This document shows, piece after piece, positions 1 through 8,072 of a stretch of 45,536 nucleotides of DNA. Each line of letters starts with the position of its first letter. The first letter of the stretch is position 1. The stretch covers positions 1 through 45,536 of the forward strand of contig JAQBNO010000086.1 in assembly GCA_028288485.1 (NCBI GenBank). The letters are read 5' to 3'. This stretch comes from Segetibacter sp. (GTDB lineage: Bacteria > Bacteroidota > Bacteroidia > Chitinophagales > Chitinophagaceae). The notes beneath the pieces were generated by a model. The model searched no databases and was not told the DNA's origin. It saw only the letters and a program-made list of their open reading frames with translations. The position numbers were made by a program, and so were the translations under genes.

Positions 1-1
1 G

Positions 2-151
2 CCATTAAGCAAAACAGGACGTATTGGTGCTGATCAACCAGCACTAATTTCTGTTGACTACAATTACGCTCTAATTGTTGATTTTAATACACTAAACCAT
101 CATCAACAACAAGCAGGAATTGCAGGACTTCGTTGTAGTAATGTTAAGTAA
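2..151 (+). CDS. C-terminal end of an unidentified protein (5' truncated by window)
   Basis: An open frame runs in from the window edge and ends with TAA, giving about 49 residues. The tail contains a Y-A-L-I-V-D-F-N stretch and ends G-L-R-C-S-N-V-K. This loosely resembles the end of Lcl_C (DUF1566) or FISUMP-type surface domains, which finish with an 'a-y-x-v-x-F ... x-v-R-C-v' pattern. The resemblance is weak and rests on the tail only. Nothing can be said of the N-terminus, start or operon. It could equally be the end of an unrelated secreted protein. Confidence 0.4.
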   Translation, partial: PLSKTGRIGADQPALISVDYNYALIVDFNTLNHHQQQAGIAGLRCSNVK

Positions 152-428
152 TACAGCGGCAAATTTCCTGTCCCCATTGCCTCGAAGGTTGAGCGTGTAC
201 AAATGTAACATGATAAGTTGCATAGTACAGTACCGGCGAAAATAAGCATTAAGAAAAATTACGAAGGGTTACTTTTTAATGATTAAAGCATCAACCAGTA
301 AAACCTGCTGCCAGTTGATACAATATCGAGGGCAAAAAAGCGTATGATGAATTAACGAGATAATACACGGAACGATTATTGAAAAATGTGATATATAACC
401 TTTTTTAACGAATTTAAAACTATGAATT

Positions 429-758
429 ATGCCCAACAGAATTATCGAGAATTTTTTTATTGCTGTACCAGGAACAGAGAAATCAGTAGTAAAATTTCTC
501 GTAAAAAGTGAAGAGGAACAAAATGAAAATGCCTGTACAATATGTGCCGAAATACCTAATGACGCATTAAAATACAATATGGTAAAAGCAGGTTCGGCCT
601 TATCCTGGGAAGGTGACGTAGTATATATTGAGATAGAAGGTGTGGAAGACGTAGCTTTTAAAAAGGCCGGTAATTATGCCAGTGACGAGGTTAGCTTTAA
701 TGAACACCTGAAAAAGATAAACCGGCTTGAAGAAAGAGGAAGTAAAGGAATTAGATAA
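429..758 (+). CDS. Hypothetical protein, 109 aa
   Basis: This is a complete ORF of 109 codons with an ATG start and no signal peptide or membrane segment. Composition is acidic in the middle (a run of E/Q/N near residue 30) and basic at the C-terminus. I do not recognise a family. Two cysteines lie close together (C-T-I-C, around residues 36-39). No Shine-Dalgarno sequence precedes the start, which is normal for Bacteroidota. It stands alone between a truncated gene and the convergent helicase gene. The regular alternation of charged and hydrophobic residues and the lack of a competing frame suggest it is real. Confidence 0.55.
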   Translation: MPNRIIENFFIAVPGTEKSVVKFLVKSEEEQNENACTICAEIPNDALKYNMVKAGSALSWEGDVVYIEIEGVEDVAFKKAGNYASDEVSFNEHLKKINRLEERGSKGIR

Positions 759-936
759 CCTCCCCGGGAAAGGTAGCGGAAAGTTACCCGTACCGACGGG
801 CAGAAAGTAAACAATTCGGGAAAGTCGTTATATTAGATAGCAGTTCCAAACCACTGTGTGCAGCTTTTATCGTGTGCTGTTGAACGCTAACTATACCACC
901 CGGGATGTAGTAGTGAGACGTTCTATCGACAACGAG

Positions 937-2844
937 TTACAAATCCATATACTCCCATGCACTTTGGTAGCCATCTTTCTCTTGCGCATAAGCCACAAAA
1001 TCAGCGTAAAAAGGGTGTTGAGCAATAGTGGCGCTATCGCCAACTACAACTAGCTTTTTCCGGGCACGCGTCATTGCTACGTTCATACGTCTGACGTCGG
1101 AAAGGAAACCTATCACATTATCTGAATTACTTCGTGTCATGCTAATGTATACAATATCCCGCTCCTGCCCCTGGAAGCTATCGATCGTATTTACTGAAAT
1201 AGCGTGTCTACATGCAGTCAGGTCGGGAGAACAAAGTACCAACTCTTTCAGCACCTCTACCTGGTGTTTGTAAGGGGAAATTACTGCAATCGTTGGGAAT
1301 TCGGCGATCGAATAGAGAGGCATTAACTGGTTTACCAGGCTGGTTAGATGCTTCAGCAAAAAACGCGCTTCTTCCCCGTTACTAATGCTGGTGCCTTCCA
1401 GTTTTTCATCGAAACTACATCCGGCGGTATCAATAAAAACAAGGGGTTGATCGCCTGGAAACAATAAGCGGTCAGCAACCGAAGGATGTGCCCTCAACCT
1501 GCCATCGTAAAACTCTTGCGATGAAAAGCCCATGATGCTTTCATGCATCCGGTATTGCTCCTCCAGCAAAACAACCGATTCAGGATGCAGTTCCACACAT
1601 TTCTCCATGAGCGTAGTCATTAACCCCTTCCTTGCAGCTTCGTCCGATTTGATTGTTGGTGGTAACTGGCAATGATCTCCAGCCATCACTACTTTTTGTG
1701 CCTTTAAAATTGGTATCCAGCAAGCAGGTTCAAGTGCCTGCCCTGCTTCGTCTATCACAAGTGTATGGTACCTCAACTGCCTTACGGTATAATGACTGGC
1801 ACCAACCATAGTGGCTGTAATGACATGAGCTTTAGAGAGCACATCATCGATAATGTATTGCTCGGTCCTTTCCACTTCTTTGCTGATATTCCTCGCTTCT
1901 GTAAACAGAGCTTTGCGCTGTTCCCGTTCGGCATATCCAAAGCTTCGCTTGTATTTATGAGCCATATCCCGATATTCCGAGGCCTGCTTTTTCAATCGTT
2001 TAATTTCTTTGTTGCTGCTGTGTGTCGCCATTTTATTGTCGAGGGTTAACTCCATCAAATGCTCTGATACCCTCGCGGGGTTACCTACACGAACTACACC
2101 CAGTCCTTCACCAGATAGCTTTTCGCTTAAAAGATCAACTGCTGCATTACTTGGCGCTACCACCAGGACCTGCTTACGATCCTGTTGAAACATGGCTTTA
2201 ATTGCCTGGACAAGGGTAGTGGTTTTACCAGTCCCGGGAGGTCCGTGAACAATAGCAAGTTCATTGGCCTGCAAAATTTTTGTAACAGCAGCTTGTTGTG
2301 TTGCATTCAAAGTATGAATTGCAACCGGCGAAATTTTGGAATTAAAGGTTGGCTTTTTTTGCCCGGTAAGTATTTTTATTACATCTCCCTCATCCTTCTT
2401 TTCTGCAATCGTAGGCGCGGTCTTGAGCGCATACTCCATTTCGTCGTAGCTGTTCTTGTCGAAGACTGCATCAATACCCAGTTTGCCGTTACGGGACCAA
2501 TCGGGCAACTCATCGGTACGTAACGATATTTTCAGCTTGTTGCCACTGATGTGTGAAATGGTGCCTTCTACCCTATCGTTTTTCGAATCATGATTCGAGA
2601 ACAGTGCCGCCGACATACCGAAGCGAAGTTGGTGAATAATATCGTGGTGCGTCGTTCGCTCTACTTCAACTGTAAGGTAATCGCCACGGCCAATTTCAGT
2701 ATCTTTTATAGCAATGGGATACCACGTCATTCCGTTCGCCCTTCGTTCAGTTACCGGCATGTTTTCGGTAAGTTGCTGGTACGACCTGCGGTCTTCTTCC
2801 TTTTCTATTTGCAGCAATTCAAGCAGCCTCTTGAAATAATCCAT
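937..2844 (-). CDS. IGHMBP2/UPF1-like superfamily 1 DNA/RNA helicase, 635 aa
   Basis: This is an ATP-dependent SF1B helicase of the UPF1/IGHMBP2/Dna2 type, presumed cytosolic and acting on single-stranded nucleic acid. The motifs appear in order: Walker A GPPGTGKT near residue 200, Walker B DEAG near 362, EQYRMH near 428, QGQERD near 555 and the arginine-finger motif TRAR near 590. The N-terminal ~150 residues form the beta-barrel region usual in this family. The frame stays open upstream to 3087, but the extension is not protein-like. Starting at ATG 2844 gives the usual family length (about 630-640 aa) and places the start just behind a TAnnTTTG promoter element. The gene is a single unit facing away from the SDR gene. 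The physiological substrate cannot be told from sequence. Confidence 0.93.
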   Translation of the reverse strand: MDYFKRLLELLQIEKEEDRRSYQQLTENMPVTERRANGMTWYPIAIKDTEIGRGDYLTVEVERTTHHDIIHQLRFGMSAALFSNHDSKNDRVEGTISHISGNKLKISLRTDELPDWSRNGKLGIDAVFDKNSYDEMEYALKTAPTIAEKKDEGDVIKILTGQKKPTFNSKISPVAIHTLNATQQAAVTKILQANELAIVHGPPGTGKTTTLVQAIKAMFQQDRKQVLVVAPSNAAVDLLSEKLSGEGLGVVRVGNPARVSEHLMELTLDNKMATHSSNKEIKRLKKQASEYRDMAHKYKRSFGYAEREQRKALFTEARNISKEVERTEQYIIDDVLSKAHVITATMVGASHYTVRQLRYHTLVIDEAGQALEPACWIPILKAQKVVMAGDHCQLPPTIKSDEAARKGLMTTLMEKCVELHPESVVLLEEQYRMHESIMGFSSQEFYDGRLRAHPSVADRLLFPGDQPLVFIDTAGCSFDEKLEGTSISNGEEARFLLKHLTSLVNQLMPLYSIAEFPTIAVISPYKHQVEVLKELVLCSPDLTACRHAISVNTIDSFQGQERDIVYISMTRSNSDNVIGFLSDVRRMNVAMTRARKKLVVVGDSATIAQHPFYADFVAYAQEKDGYQSAWEYMDL

Positions 2845-2849
2845 GGCGG

Positions 2850-2857
2850 CAAAGGTA
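2850..2857 (-). promoter_or_regulatory. -7 promoter element of the helicase gene
   Basis: Read on the minus strand the sequence is TACCTTTG, a perfect match to the Bacteroidota -7 consensus TAnnTTTG. Only five bases (CCGCC) separate it from the ATG, so transcription should begin at or within a few bases of the start codon, giving a leaderless or nearly leaderless mRNA. I found no good -33 TTG at the usual 17-23 bp spacing. Confidence 0.6.
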
Positions 2858-3019
2858 ACAGGCTGCTGAATATGAACCGGAAGCGAGCAGCAAAGGTTCA
2901 GTTTTTGTAATTGTTGCTTATTGGTATTCGCATTGTTAATACTGATTAGCGCGCTAATGATCGTGATTTTGATTATAACGATGCAACTTGCAAATAAGGC
3001 GCTGCTATGAAAAGATACG

Positions 3020-3056
3020 GTACAAGGGAGTGACACAACCGGAGATGAAATGAAAG
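3020..3056 (+). repeat. Dispersed intergenic repeat, copy 1 (divergent)
   Basis: The segment begins GTACAAGGGAGTGACACAAC and continues with GATGAA and ATGAAAG, matching the copies at 18087 and 22573 with a few substitutions. It lies in the gap between the divergent helicase and SDR genes, inside the rejected N-terminal extension of the helicase frame. That supports reading this stretch as non-coding. Confidence 0.55.
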
Positions 3057-3107
3057 ACAATTGATGGTCAAATAAAAATAATAACACAAAAAATCCTAAA
3101 ACTGCAT

Positions 3108-3884
3108 ATGCAAAAACTTACTGGCAAAGTTGCGCTGATAACAGGGTCGGACTCGGGGATCGGGCAAGCTACGGCTATTGAAATGGCAAAAGAAGGCGCA
3201 GACATTATTGTTTGCTACCACACCGATAAAGAAGGTGCAGAACATACGGCGAATGAAGTAAAGCGGTTGAACCGGAAAGCGATTGTTGTACGGGTAGACG
3301 TGAGCAATGAGGAAGAAGTAGAGCAAGTGTTTGAAACTGGTATCAAAGAAATGGGCGCGGTTGATATACTAGTGAATAATGCAGGTGTGGGCGGATCGGG
3401 AGCAAAAGTGGCAGACATGTCAACAGCCGATTTTGACAAAACAATCCGCACCAATCTTTATGGGACTTTCTTTTGTTGCCGCAATTTTATCAGGCATCGA
3501 AGAGACCGTGGCGGAAAAGGAAAGATCATTAATGTAACGTCTGTACATGAAGAAGTAGTGCAGGCCGGAATGGGCGATTATTGTGCGTCGAAAGGAGCTA
3601 TCCGCAATCTTACCCGTACGCTTGCAATCGAACTGGGAGATGCGGGAATTAACGTAAACAACATTGCCCCCGGGATGATACTAACTCCTATGAACCAGGA
3701 AGCTTTGGAGAATAAAGAAGTGCGGGAAGAACATTCGCAACACATACCCATGAAAAGGCCGGGCAACGCGCACGAGATTGGAAAACTAGCTGTATTTCTG
3801 GCTTCACCGGATTCTGATTATGTAACCGGTTCCAGTTATTTTATGGATGGTGGTTTGTCGCAAAATCTTGGACAGGGAGCATAA
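3108..3884 (+). CDS. SDR-family NAD(P)-dependent oxidoreductase, 258 aa
   Basis: This is a classical short-chain dehydrogenase/reductase of the glucose 1-dehydrogenase / 3-oxoacyl-ACP reductase-like group, predicted cytosolic. The cofactor-binding TGSDSGIG motif is at residues 12-19, NNAG at 90-93, and the catalytic triad is Ser145, Tyr158 and Lys162 (YxxxK). The C-terminal F-M-D-G-G motif is typical, and the length of 258 aa is normal. A cysteine sits in the active-site helix between Tyr and Lys (YCASK), as is common. The start is the first ATG after the helicase promoter region. The substrate cannot be assigned; the nearest paralogues act on sugars or on general stress carbonyls. Confidence 0.93.
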   Translation: MQKLTGKVALITGSDSGIGQATAIEMAKEGADIIVCYHTDKEGAEHTANEVKRLNRKAIVVRVDVSNEEEVEQVFETGIKEMGAVDILVNNAGVGGSGAKVADMSTADFDKTIRTNLYGTFFCCRNFIRHRRDRGGKGKIINVTSVHEEVVQAGMGDYCASKGAIRNLTRTLAIELGDAGINVNNIAPGMILTPMNQEALENKEVREEHSQHIPMKRPGNAHEIGKLAVFLASPDSDYVTGSSYFMDGGLSQNLGQGA

Positions 3885-3912
3885 CAACCGTTCGAAGCTT
3901 TTTGTTTATCAC

Positions 3913-4140
3913 TCAAGGAATTCCTATTGTTTCATCATCGTCTAATGGAATACTCGAGTTTCCCTGCCGGGAACCTGAACCATGTTTCCTTTCAAGTTCT
4001 TCCAAACTTTGTTCTGACATGCCAGTAGTCGGGAGCGGTGAGACAGCTTGAGGAGGCTCATTGCTCTTACCGGTTTTATTTCGATCAGTTGTGTTGCTAT
4101 CCTCAGTTCCGTCGATTTTTTGCTGGTTATTATCTTCCAT
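3913..4140 (-). CDS. Small hydrophilic, probably disordered protein, 75 aa
   Basis: This 75-aa protein has no hydrophobic segment and is rich in N, Q, D, E, S, T and P. It begins M-E-D-N-N-Q-Q and ends in an acidic D-D-D-E-T patch. The composition predicts intrinsic disorder. I do not recognise a family. It converges with the SDR gene, leaving 28 bp between stops. Three other ORFs here (29550, 39710, 44456) share this small, acidic, glycine/proline-containing style. Such proteins in Bacteroidota are often stress or stationary-phase genes, but that is inference. Confidence 0.6.
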   Translation of the reverse strand: MEDNNQQKIDGTEDSNTTDRNKTGKSNEPPQAVSPLPTTGMSEQSLEELERKHGSGSRQGNSSIPLDDDETIGIP

Positions 4141-4794
4141 AATTACTTATTTGATAAACAAAAGGGTAAAAACAATGCCAACCGCGCTTCAGCGCTGTAT
4201 TCTTTTTATAGTTTATAATTCACCTCATTAGGTTTTCCGGGGTACTTTATCTCATCCACGCCGGCAGAAAAATTATGCTGCTGTTGTAAAGTTTGCCATA
4301 GAACCAGCATGTACGCAGTATTGGAACAAATAAAGGAATTTGCAGACAAGTGCACGGTGACCAAACCAGGAAATATACACCAGAAAGATGTATTGTACAC
4401 CCAATGAGAGTGATGGAGATATGCCGGAAATTCAATTCATCTACCTCTCTGCTTGCAGCAGCCTTGCTGCACGTTGTTTGGTGATGGCAAGTCCTAAACC
4501 TGTTCCACGTATTTACGCAGTTTGATATTGCTGTCTTAAAACTTACGCAGGTATAAGTTGAAGAATAAATGACTCACTCCCCTTAATTTCAGCTCCTCCG
4601 TACCAATGGTTGAACTTTGTTTAAACATTTAATTTGTAAAAAACAATTAAATGAAACAAGGCTTCAATACTGTTTATATAATTCTACATTGAAAAAATAC
4701 CCGTTCTACAAGCACTTTTCGTAACCTCAGCCAGATCAATCCTTTAGCTATAAGGCACAGTTTTACCTGTTCTTACGAGGTAAAAAATGAGCAA
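4141..4794. other. Intergenic region with gene debris, no intact gene
   Basis: Apart from the histidine-kinase-like remnant at 4441-4512 (minus strand), I find no convincing gene. A 32-codon plus-strand frame from ATG 4309 (M-Y-A-V-L-E-Q-I-K...) ends at 4407 and looks protein-like, but is too short and isolated to call. A small GCAGCA...TGCTGC hairpin lies at about 4455-4470. The last 200 bp are AT-rich and probably hold the promoter of the DUF2382 pair, although I see no perfect TAnnTTTG there. Confidence 0.4.
4441..4512 (-). pseudogene. Remnant of a histidine-kinase ATPase domain (G2 box)
   Basis: On the minus strand a 23-codon open stretch reads I-R-G-T-G-L-G-L-A-I-T-K-Q and ends at a stop. 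G-T-G-L-G-L-A-I is the hallmark G2 box of the HATPase_c domain of sensor histidine kinases. Upstream the frame hits a stop at once and no other kinase motif (H box, N box, G1) is visible. This looks like a short relic of a kinase gene, although chance similarity over eight residues cannot be excluded. Confidence 0.35.
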
Positions 4795-5226
4795 ATGGCT
4801 GCTGAAGAAAATCTGAATTCTATAAATATGGACCCCTTAATTTCTGGTGATCGCATTACAATTCCAGTTATCGAAGAGCACGTAAAGTTCGACAGAAAGG
4901 TAATCGAGACCGGGAAGGTGAATATATCAAAGGTGGTATATGAAGATGTGGATAGTTATACAATTCCTTATACGGAAGAACAGGTTACCGTTGAAAGGGT
5001 TCCTAAAAATATAATTGTAGACGCGGTACCGCCGGCAATACGCTACGAGGATGATGTGATGATTATTTCAGTACTTAAAGAGGTACCGGTTGTAGAAAAG
5101 CGGATAATGCTGGTAGAGGAATTACGCGTAACTAAAATTAAAACCGAAAAAACTGAAACACACGAAGTATCGCTAAGGAAGGAAGAAGTAGAAGTAAACC
5201 GCACGGAAATTAGGACTTCCGTCTAA
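4795..5226 (+). CDS. DUF2382 (YsnF/AvaK-type) domain protein, 143 aa
   Basis: The protein is almost entirely one DUF2382/YsnF-like module: repeated short amphipathic beta-strand units such as I-P-V-I-E-E-H and E-V-P-V-V-E-K-R, alternating with charged E/R/K-rich stretches. No signal peptide or membrane segment is present. DUF2382 proteins are linked to general stress (B. subtilis YsnF, cyanobacterial AvaK), but the molecular role is unknown. Start 4795 is the first ATG that gives this domain in frame. It lies 53 bp upstream of a second DUF2382 gene on the same strand, with which it is probably co-transcribed, and the terminator after that gene would serve both. Confidence 0.85.
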   Translation: MAAEENLNSINMDPLISGDRITIPVIEEHVKFDRKVIETGKVNISKVVYEDVDSYTIPYTEEQVTVERVPKNIIVDAVPPAIRYEDDVMIISVLKEVPVVEKRIMLVEELRVTKIKTEKTETHEVSLRKEEVEVNRTEIRTSV

Positions 5227-5279
5227 GAGTTCTCACACATACTAAATATATATTCATTAAAAAACTAAAAACAACAATT

Positions 5280-6143
5280 ATGGCACAAACAGTAATCGGG
5301 ATGTTTGACAATGCGGCTGAAGCTCAGCAAGCAGTACAGGAATTAACGAGCAGGGGTTTTTCAAGAAGTAGCATTGATGTTTCTAACCCAAGTTCCCTTC
5401 CTACAGCTTCATCAGCTTCTTCCAGCAATTCTGAAGACGACGACAATGGGATCACAAAGTTTTTCAAATCACTCTTTTCCGACGATAGCGATAAATATAC
5501 GGCTGTTGCCACACGTAGTCAAAGCATTGTAACAGTACACGCGCAAACCGAAGACGAGGCAGAAGATGCGGCAGATATACTAGACGATTGCGGTGCAGTA
5601 GACGTAGACGAGCGTGCAGCATCATACGGGATAACAGGCGCAGGAGCAAGCAACTTTAGTGCTGACAATACGATAGAAGATCTATCCGGCACTAGAGGTA
5701 CAACCGGTTATAATACAGCTTCTGCCGGCGAAGCAACAAAAATTCCAATAATCGAAGAAAACCTTGAAGTAGGCAAGCGTGAAGTGCTAAAGGGTGGAGT
5801 TCGCCTTCGTAGCAGGATAGTTGAGCGTCCTGTAGAGGAGTCGCTGCGTTTAAGAGAAGAAAGTGTGCATATAGAAAGAACCCCGGTTAACAGGGCAGCA
5901 ACAAGCGATGACTTATCAAACTTTAGGAACACAGAAATTGAAATGACCGAGACAGCCGAAGTGCCTGTAGTTTCTAAAGAAGCACGTGTTGTAGAAGAAG
6001 TGAGTCTTGGTAAAGAGGTGAACGAAAGAACGGAGACAATATCGGACACTGTAAGGAAAACAGAAGTAGATGTCGATAACCTGGACACAACAACAGAGAG
6101 AACGGGTTATTCTTCTACTACTAACAGTGGTAGTGGCTTGTAA
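5280..6143 (+). CDS. YflT-like plus DUF2382 stress protein, 287 aa
   Basis: This is a two-domain soluble protein. Residues 1-110 resemble the heat-induced/general stress YflT (GSP17M) domain: it starts T-V-I-G-M-F-D-N-A-A-E-A, and later has an S-I-V-T-V-H-A strand followed by an E-D-E-A-E-D-A helix. The two halves of that domain are separated by an S/D-rich insert (about residues 40-70). A low-complexity linker follows, and residues 150-270 form a DUF2382 module beginning I-P-I-I-E-E-N. The tail is S/T/G-rich. The same pairing of domains is known in Bacteroidota and cyanobacteria. It follows the shorter DUF2382 gene and is closed by a strong intrinsic terminator. A role in desiccation, oxidative or osmotic stress is likely but not shown here. 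Confidence 0.85.
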   Translation: MAQTVIGMFDNAAEAQQAVQELTSRGFSRSSIDVSNPSSLPTASSASSSNSEDDDNGITKFFKSLFSDDSDKYTAVATRSQSIVTVHAQTEDEAEDAADILDDCGAVDVDERAASYGITGAGASNFSADNTIEDLSGTRGTTGYNTASAGEATKIPIIEENLEVGKREVLKGGVRLRSRIVERPVEESLRLREESVHIERTPVNRAATSDDLSNFRNTEIEMTETAEVPVVSKEARVVEEVSLGKEVNERTETISDTVRKTEVDVDNLDTTTERTGYSSTTNSGSGL

Positions 6144-6163
6144 GAATAATCATTGTACCTAAT

Positions 6164-6196
6164 AAAAAGCCATCGTTAAAGGATGGCTTTTTATTT
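6164..6196 (+). terminator. Intrinsic terminator of the DUF2382 gene pair
   Basis: AAAAAGCCATC pairs perfectly with GATGGCTTTTT across a 7-base loop, and T-rich sequence follows. It lies 20 bp after the stop of the second DUF2382 gene. Confidence 0.85.
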
Positions 6197-6630
6197 ATAT
6201 AGAACAGGCGAAAACAAATATCAATAACAAGAAAGGACTTATGCGTGAGTAAGAAATTCATCAAATCTATTTAAAGACAAAATATCTGGTTTCCAACTTC
6301 AGGAAGTTTATTAAACATTGTTGCACTGCGACCTATAGCTGTCAGGTCTTTTACCACCGCAAATAGATCTCGTATTTAGTTTTTGTTTGCGAACTACATC
6401 AATACCAGCTCCTCTAATAAAAAGACTAAGAGACACCCCTATTAAATATAAGTATGCCTGCCGAAATTTCTGAATCTTGTGTCTCATAAAATTAAGGCTA
6501 GGCTGAGGCAGCTACGATCGGCTACTGAAAAATAAAAGTGGAACGGTGATTGTAATATATGGTTTATCACTACTATTATAATAGTAAAAGTTTAAACAAG
6601 ATCGACAATAATAAATTATAAATACAAAGT
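6197..6630. other. Intergenic region, no gene seen
   Basis: About 430 bp without an ORF of convincing composition on either strand. AT-rich sequence with a TATTATAATAGT-like stretch lies just before the SemiSWEET gene and could hold its promoter. No repeat copy or strong hairpin was noticed. Confidence 0.5.
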
Positions 6631-6885
6631 ATGAATTGGATTGCAGTATTAGGAACAGTAGCCGCTTGTTGTACAACTTTGTCATTCCTTCCCCAGGCTA
6701 TAAAAACAATAAAAAATAAAGACACTTCAGCAATTTCGGCTGCGATGTATACTCTTTTTACTATCGGTACTCTACTATGGCTCCTATATGGAATTTACAG
6801 CAAAAACTTTCCTGTTATCCTCGCTAATGCGGTGACTTTCGCCCTGGCAAGCGTAATTTTGTTTTATAAATTCCGGTATAAATAA
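6631..6885 (+). CDS. SemiSWEET family sugar transporter, 84 aa
   Basis: This is a three-helix membrane protein of the SemiSWEET/PQ-loop (MtN3-like) family, which works as a homodimer moving small sugars across the inner membrane. Helix 1 covers residues 3-24 and contains the diagnostic Pro21-Gln22 (F-L-P-Q-A), followed by the conserved K-T-I-K-N-K-D-T-S-A-I-S loop. Helix 2 is about residues 39-57 and helix 3 about 62-80. The length of 84 aa matches the family. The gene is monocistronic, with its own terminator about 100 bp downstream. The substrate cannot be predicted from sequence. Confidence 0.92.
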   Translation: MNWIAVLGTVAACCTTLSFLPQAIKTIKNKDTSAISAAMYTLFTIGTLLWLLYGIYSKNFPVILANAVTFALASVILFYKFRYK

Positions 6886-6983
6886 CAGCAGTTCAGAGAA
6901 GTCGCATTAAAGCAAGATTTGTAAATACCCGCAAAAGAATATCAGCTTTGAAGCTATTATTAGAAGGAGAAAGGGCTACAACA

Positions 6984-7024
6984 AAAAAAGAGGCGTCTCC
7001 TGAGTTTGAGACGGCCTCTTTTTC
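6984..7024. terminator. Intrinsic terminator between SemiSWEET and the 59-aa gene
   Basis: A-rich sequence followed by GAGGC-GTCTC pairs with GAGAC-(G)-GCCTC and a T-tract. The A/T flanks on both sides would let it serve both the SemiSWEET gene and the convergent minus-strand small gene. Confidence 0.8.
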
Positions 7025-7106
7025 GTTCGCTGGTGAACGGCTACAACGGCGTGATTTTTTTTAGCAGATCGTTTTATCTGTTTTAAAGCTGCAGCATATC
7101 CAAATG

Positions 7107-7286
7107 TTAATTATTTGATTGATACAATCGCTTCGTTGTCCTTAATTTCTCGTTTTGCTGTTTGATCTGAAGCCTTAGCGACGACAGGTTGTTGATGTCC
7201 AGGTTCTGTAAAGCGGTGTTATACTCACTCTCCAACTTTTTTAACTTTTCCAGGCATCCGTTTACTCCATTCTGATTATTCTCCAT
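7107..7286 (-). CDS. Small coiled-coil-like protein, 59 aa
   Basis: Reading the minus strand from ATG 7286 gives an uninterrupted 59-codon frame beginning M-E-N-N-Q-N-G and ending at TAA 7107. It is strongly helical and charged: L-E-K-L-K-K-L-E-S-E-Y and L-R-L-Q-I-K-Q-Q-N-E-K-L follow heptad-like leucine spacing, suggesting a short coiled coil. There is no signal peptide or membrane segment. No family is recognised. It is just below a 60-aa cut-off and so easy to miss in annotation. The convergent terminator at 6984-7024 lies about 80 bp beyond its stop. Codon choice resembles the neighbouring genes, which supports it being real. Confidence 0.6.
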   Translation of the reverse strand: MENNQNGVNGCLEKLKKLESEYNTALQNLDINNLSSLRLQIKQQNEKLRTTKRLYQSNN

Positions 7287-8072
7287 ACATATTGTTTTGT
7301 TTACATCAGCTAATGATGTACCATCACTGACGATTAATGATATTATTTATCCACTGTTAATTTCATATCTGTTTCCCAGAAGCAGAATAACGGATGTGCA
7401 TAACTCACAAGGACGGTTTACTAATTTAGAACTAGTTAAGTGCTGAAGCTGTCATCTTATTATATTCCGGGTTTGTAAAAAGTAGCCGATGAGAAGGTTA
7501 CGATTTTACTTGCAGCCTCTGATAAAGAAATTCGGGTAGAATGACGGGGCATATATTAAAATATGTGTTGCTTAATAAGTACTTAAACAACAATGCGGGA
7601 AACCTGAAAAAACCGGCGGTAAAAACCGCCCGTTCAGTTATTGCTTTTTATAGTATTGGAAATTTTCTTTATCTACTTTCTCCTTACAACGGGAAGACTC
7701 AACTCGAGGCAAGACCTGAATAGAAAGCGGGCTAAAGAAAATAATACAATGAAAAACAATAGAATTACGTACACTTATTTTTTATTCTTTTGACTTTTTT
7801 CATTTCCCTTATTACCACCTTCGTTCATTGCATATCACAACATCGTTAAAAAAAATGAGCTGCTATTTCTCGGGTTGTTTTAGCCGTCGGCTTCACGATG
7901 TAATTTTGGTTATTTTTTATAACAACCGGGAATTTAAAGGAGGTTTATGTAAAGCAAAATGATGTATTTGTTAAGTAAAGGAGGCCTGCAAGAAATTTAT
8001 TTAACTATCCCTTATTTAAGAGCTAAGAAATAATCTATATTTAGTAATAATCCATAACCGTAAAATAATTCT
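7287..8072. other. Long intergenic region with Shine-Dalgarno-like motifs and a 24-codon ORF
   Basis: About 790 bp with no confident gene. A 60-codon plus-strand frame (7541-7723) lacks protein-like features. Two perfect AAAGGAGG motifs, unusual in this phylum, occur at 7936-7943 and 7977-7984. The first is followed after 3 bases by ATG immediately abutting TAA (7947-7952). A 24-codon frame from ATG 7959 to TAA 8033 (M-M-Y-L-L-S-K-G-G-L) contains the second motif. A TATATTTA stretch near 8036-8043, close to the -7 consensus, could drive the XRE gene. Confidence 0.4.

Noticed and set aside
2845-3087. N-terminal extension of the helicase frame (about 81 more residues)
   Set aside because: It lies upstream of the TACCTTTG promoter element, has no homologous feel, overlaps a dispersed-repeat copy, and the shorter form has the usual family length.
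7342-7352. DnaA-box-like TTATCCACTG as a hint of a replication origin
   Set aside because: A single imperfect box without clustering, and no dnaA, dnaN or gidA-type genes nearby.
7541-7723. 60-codon ORF
   Set aside because: Mixed composition without domain or helix pattern, no promoter nearby, in a long gene-poor stretch.
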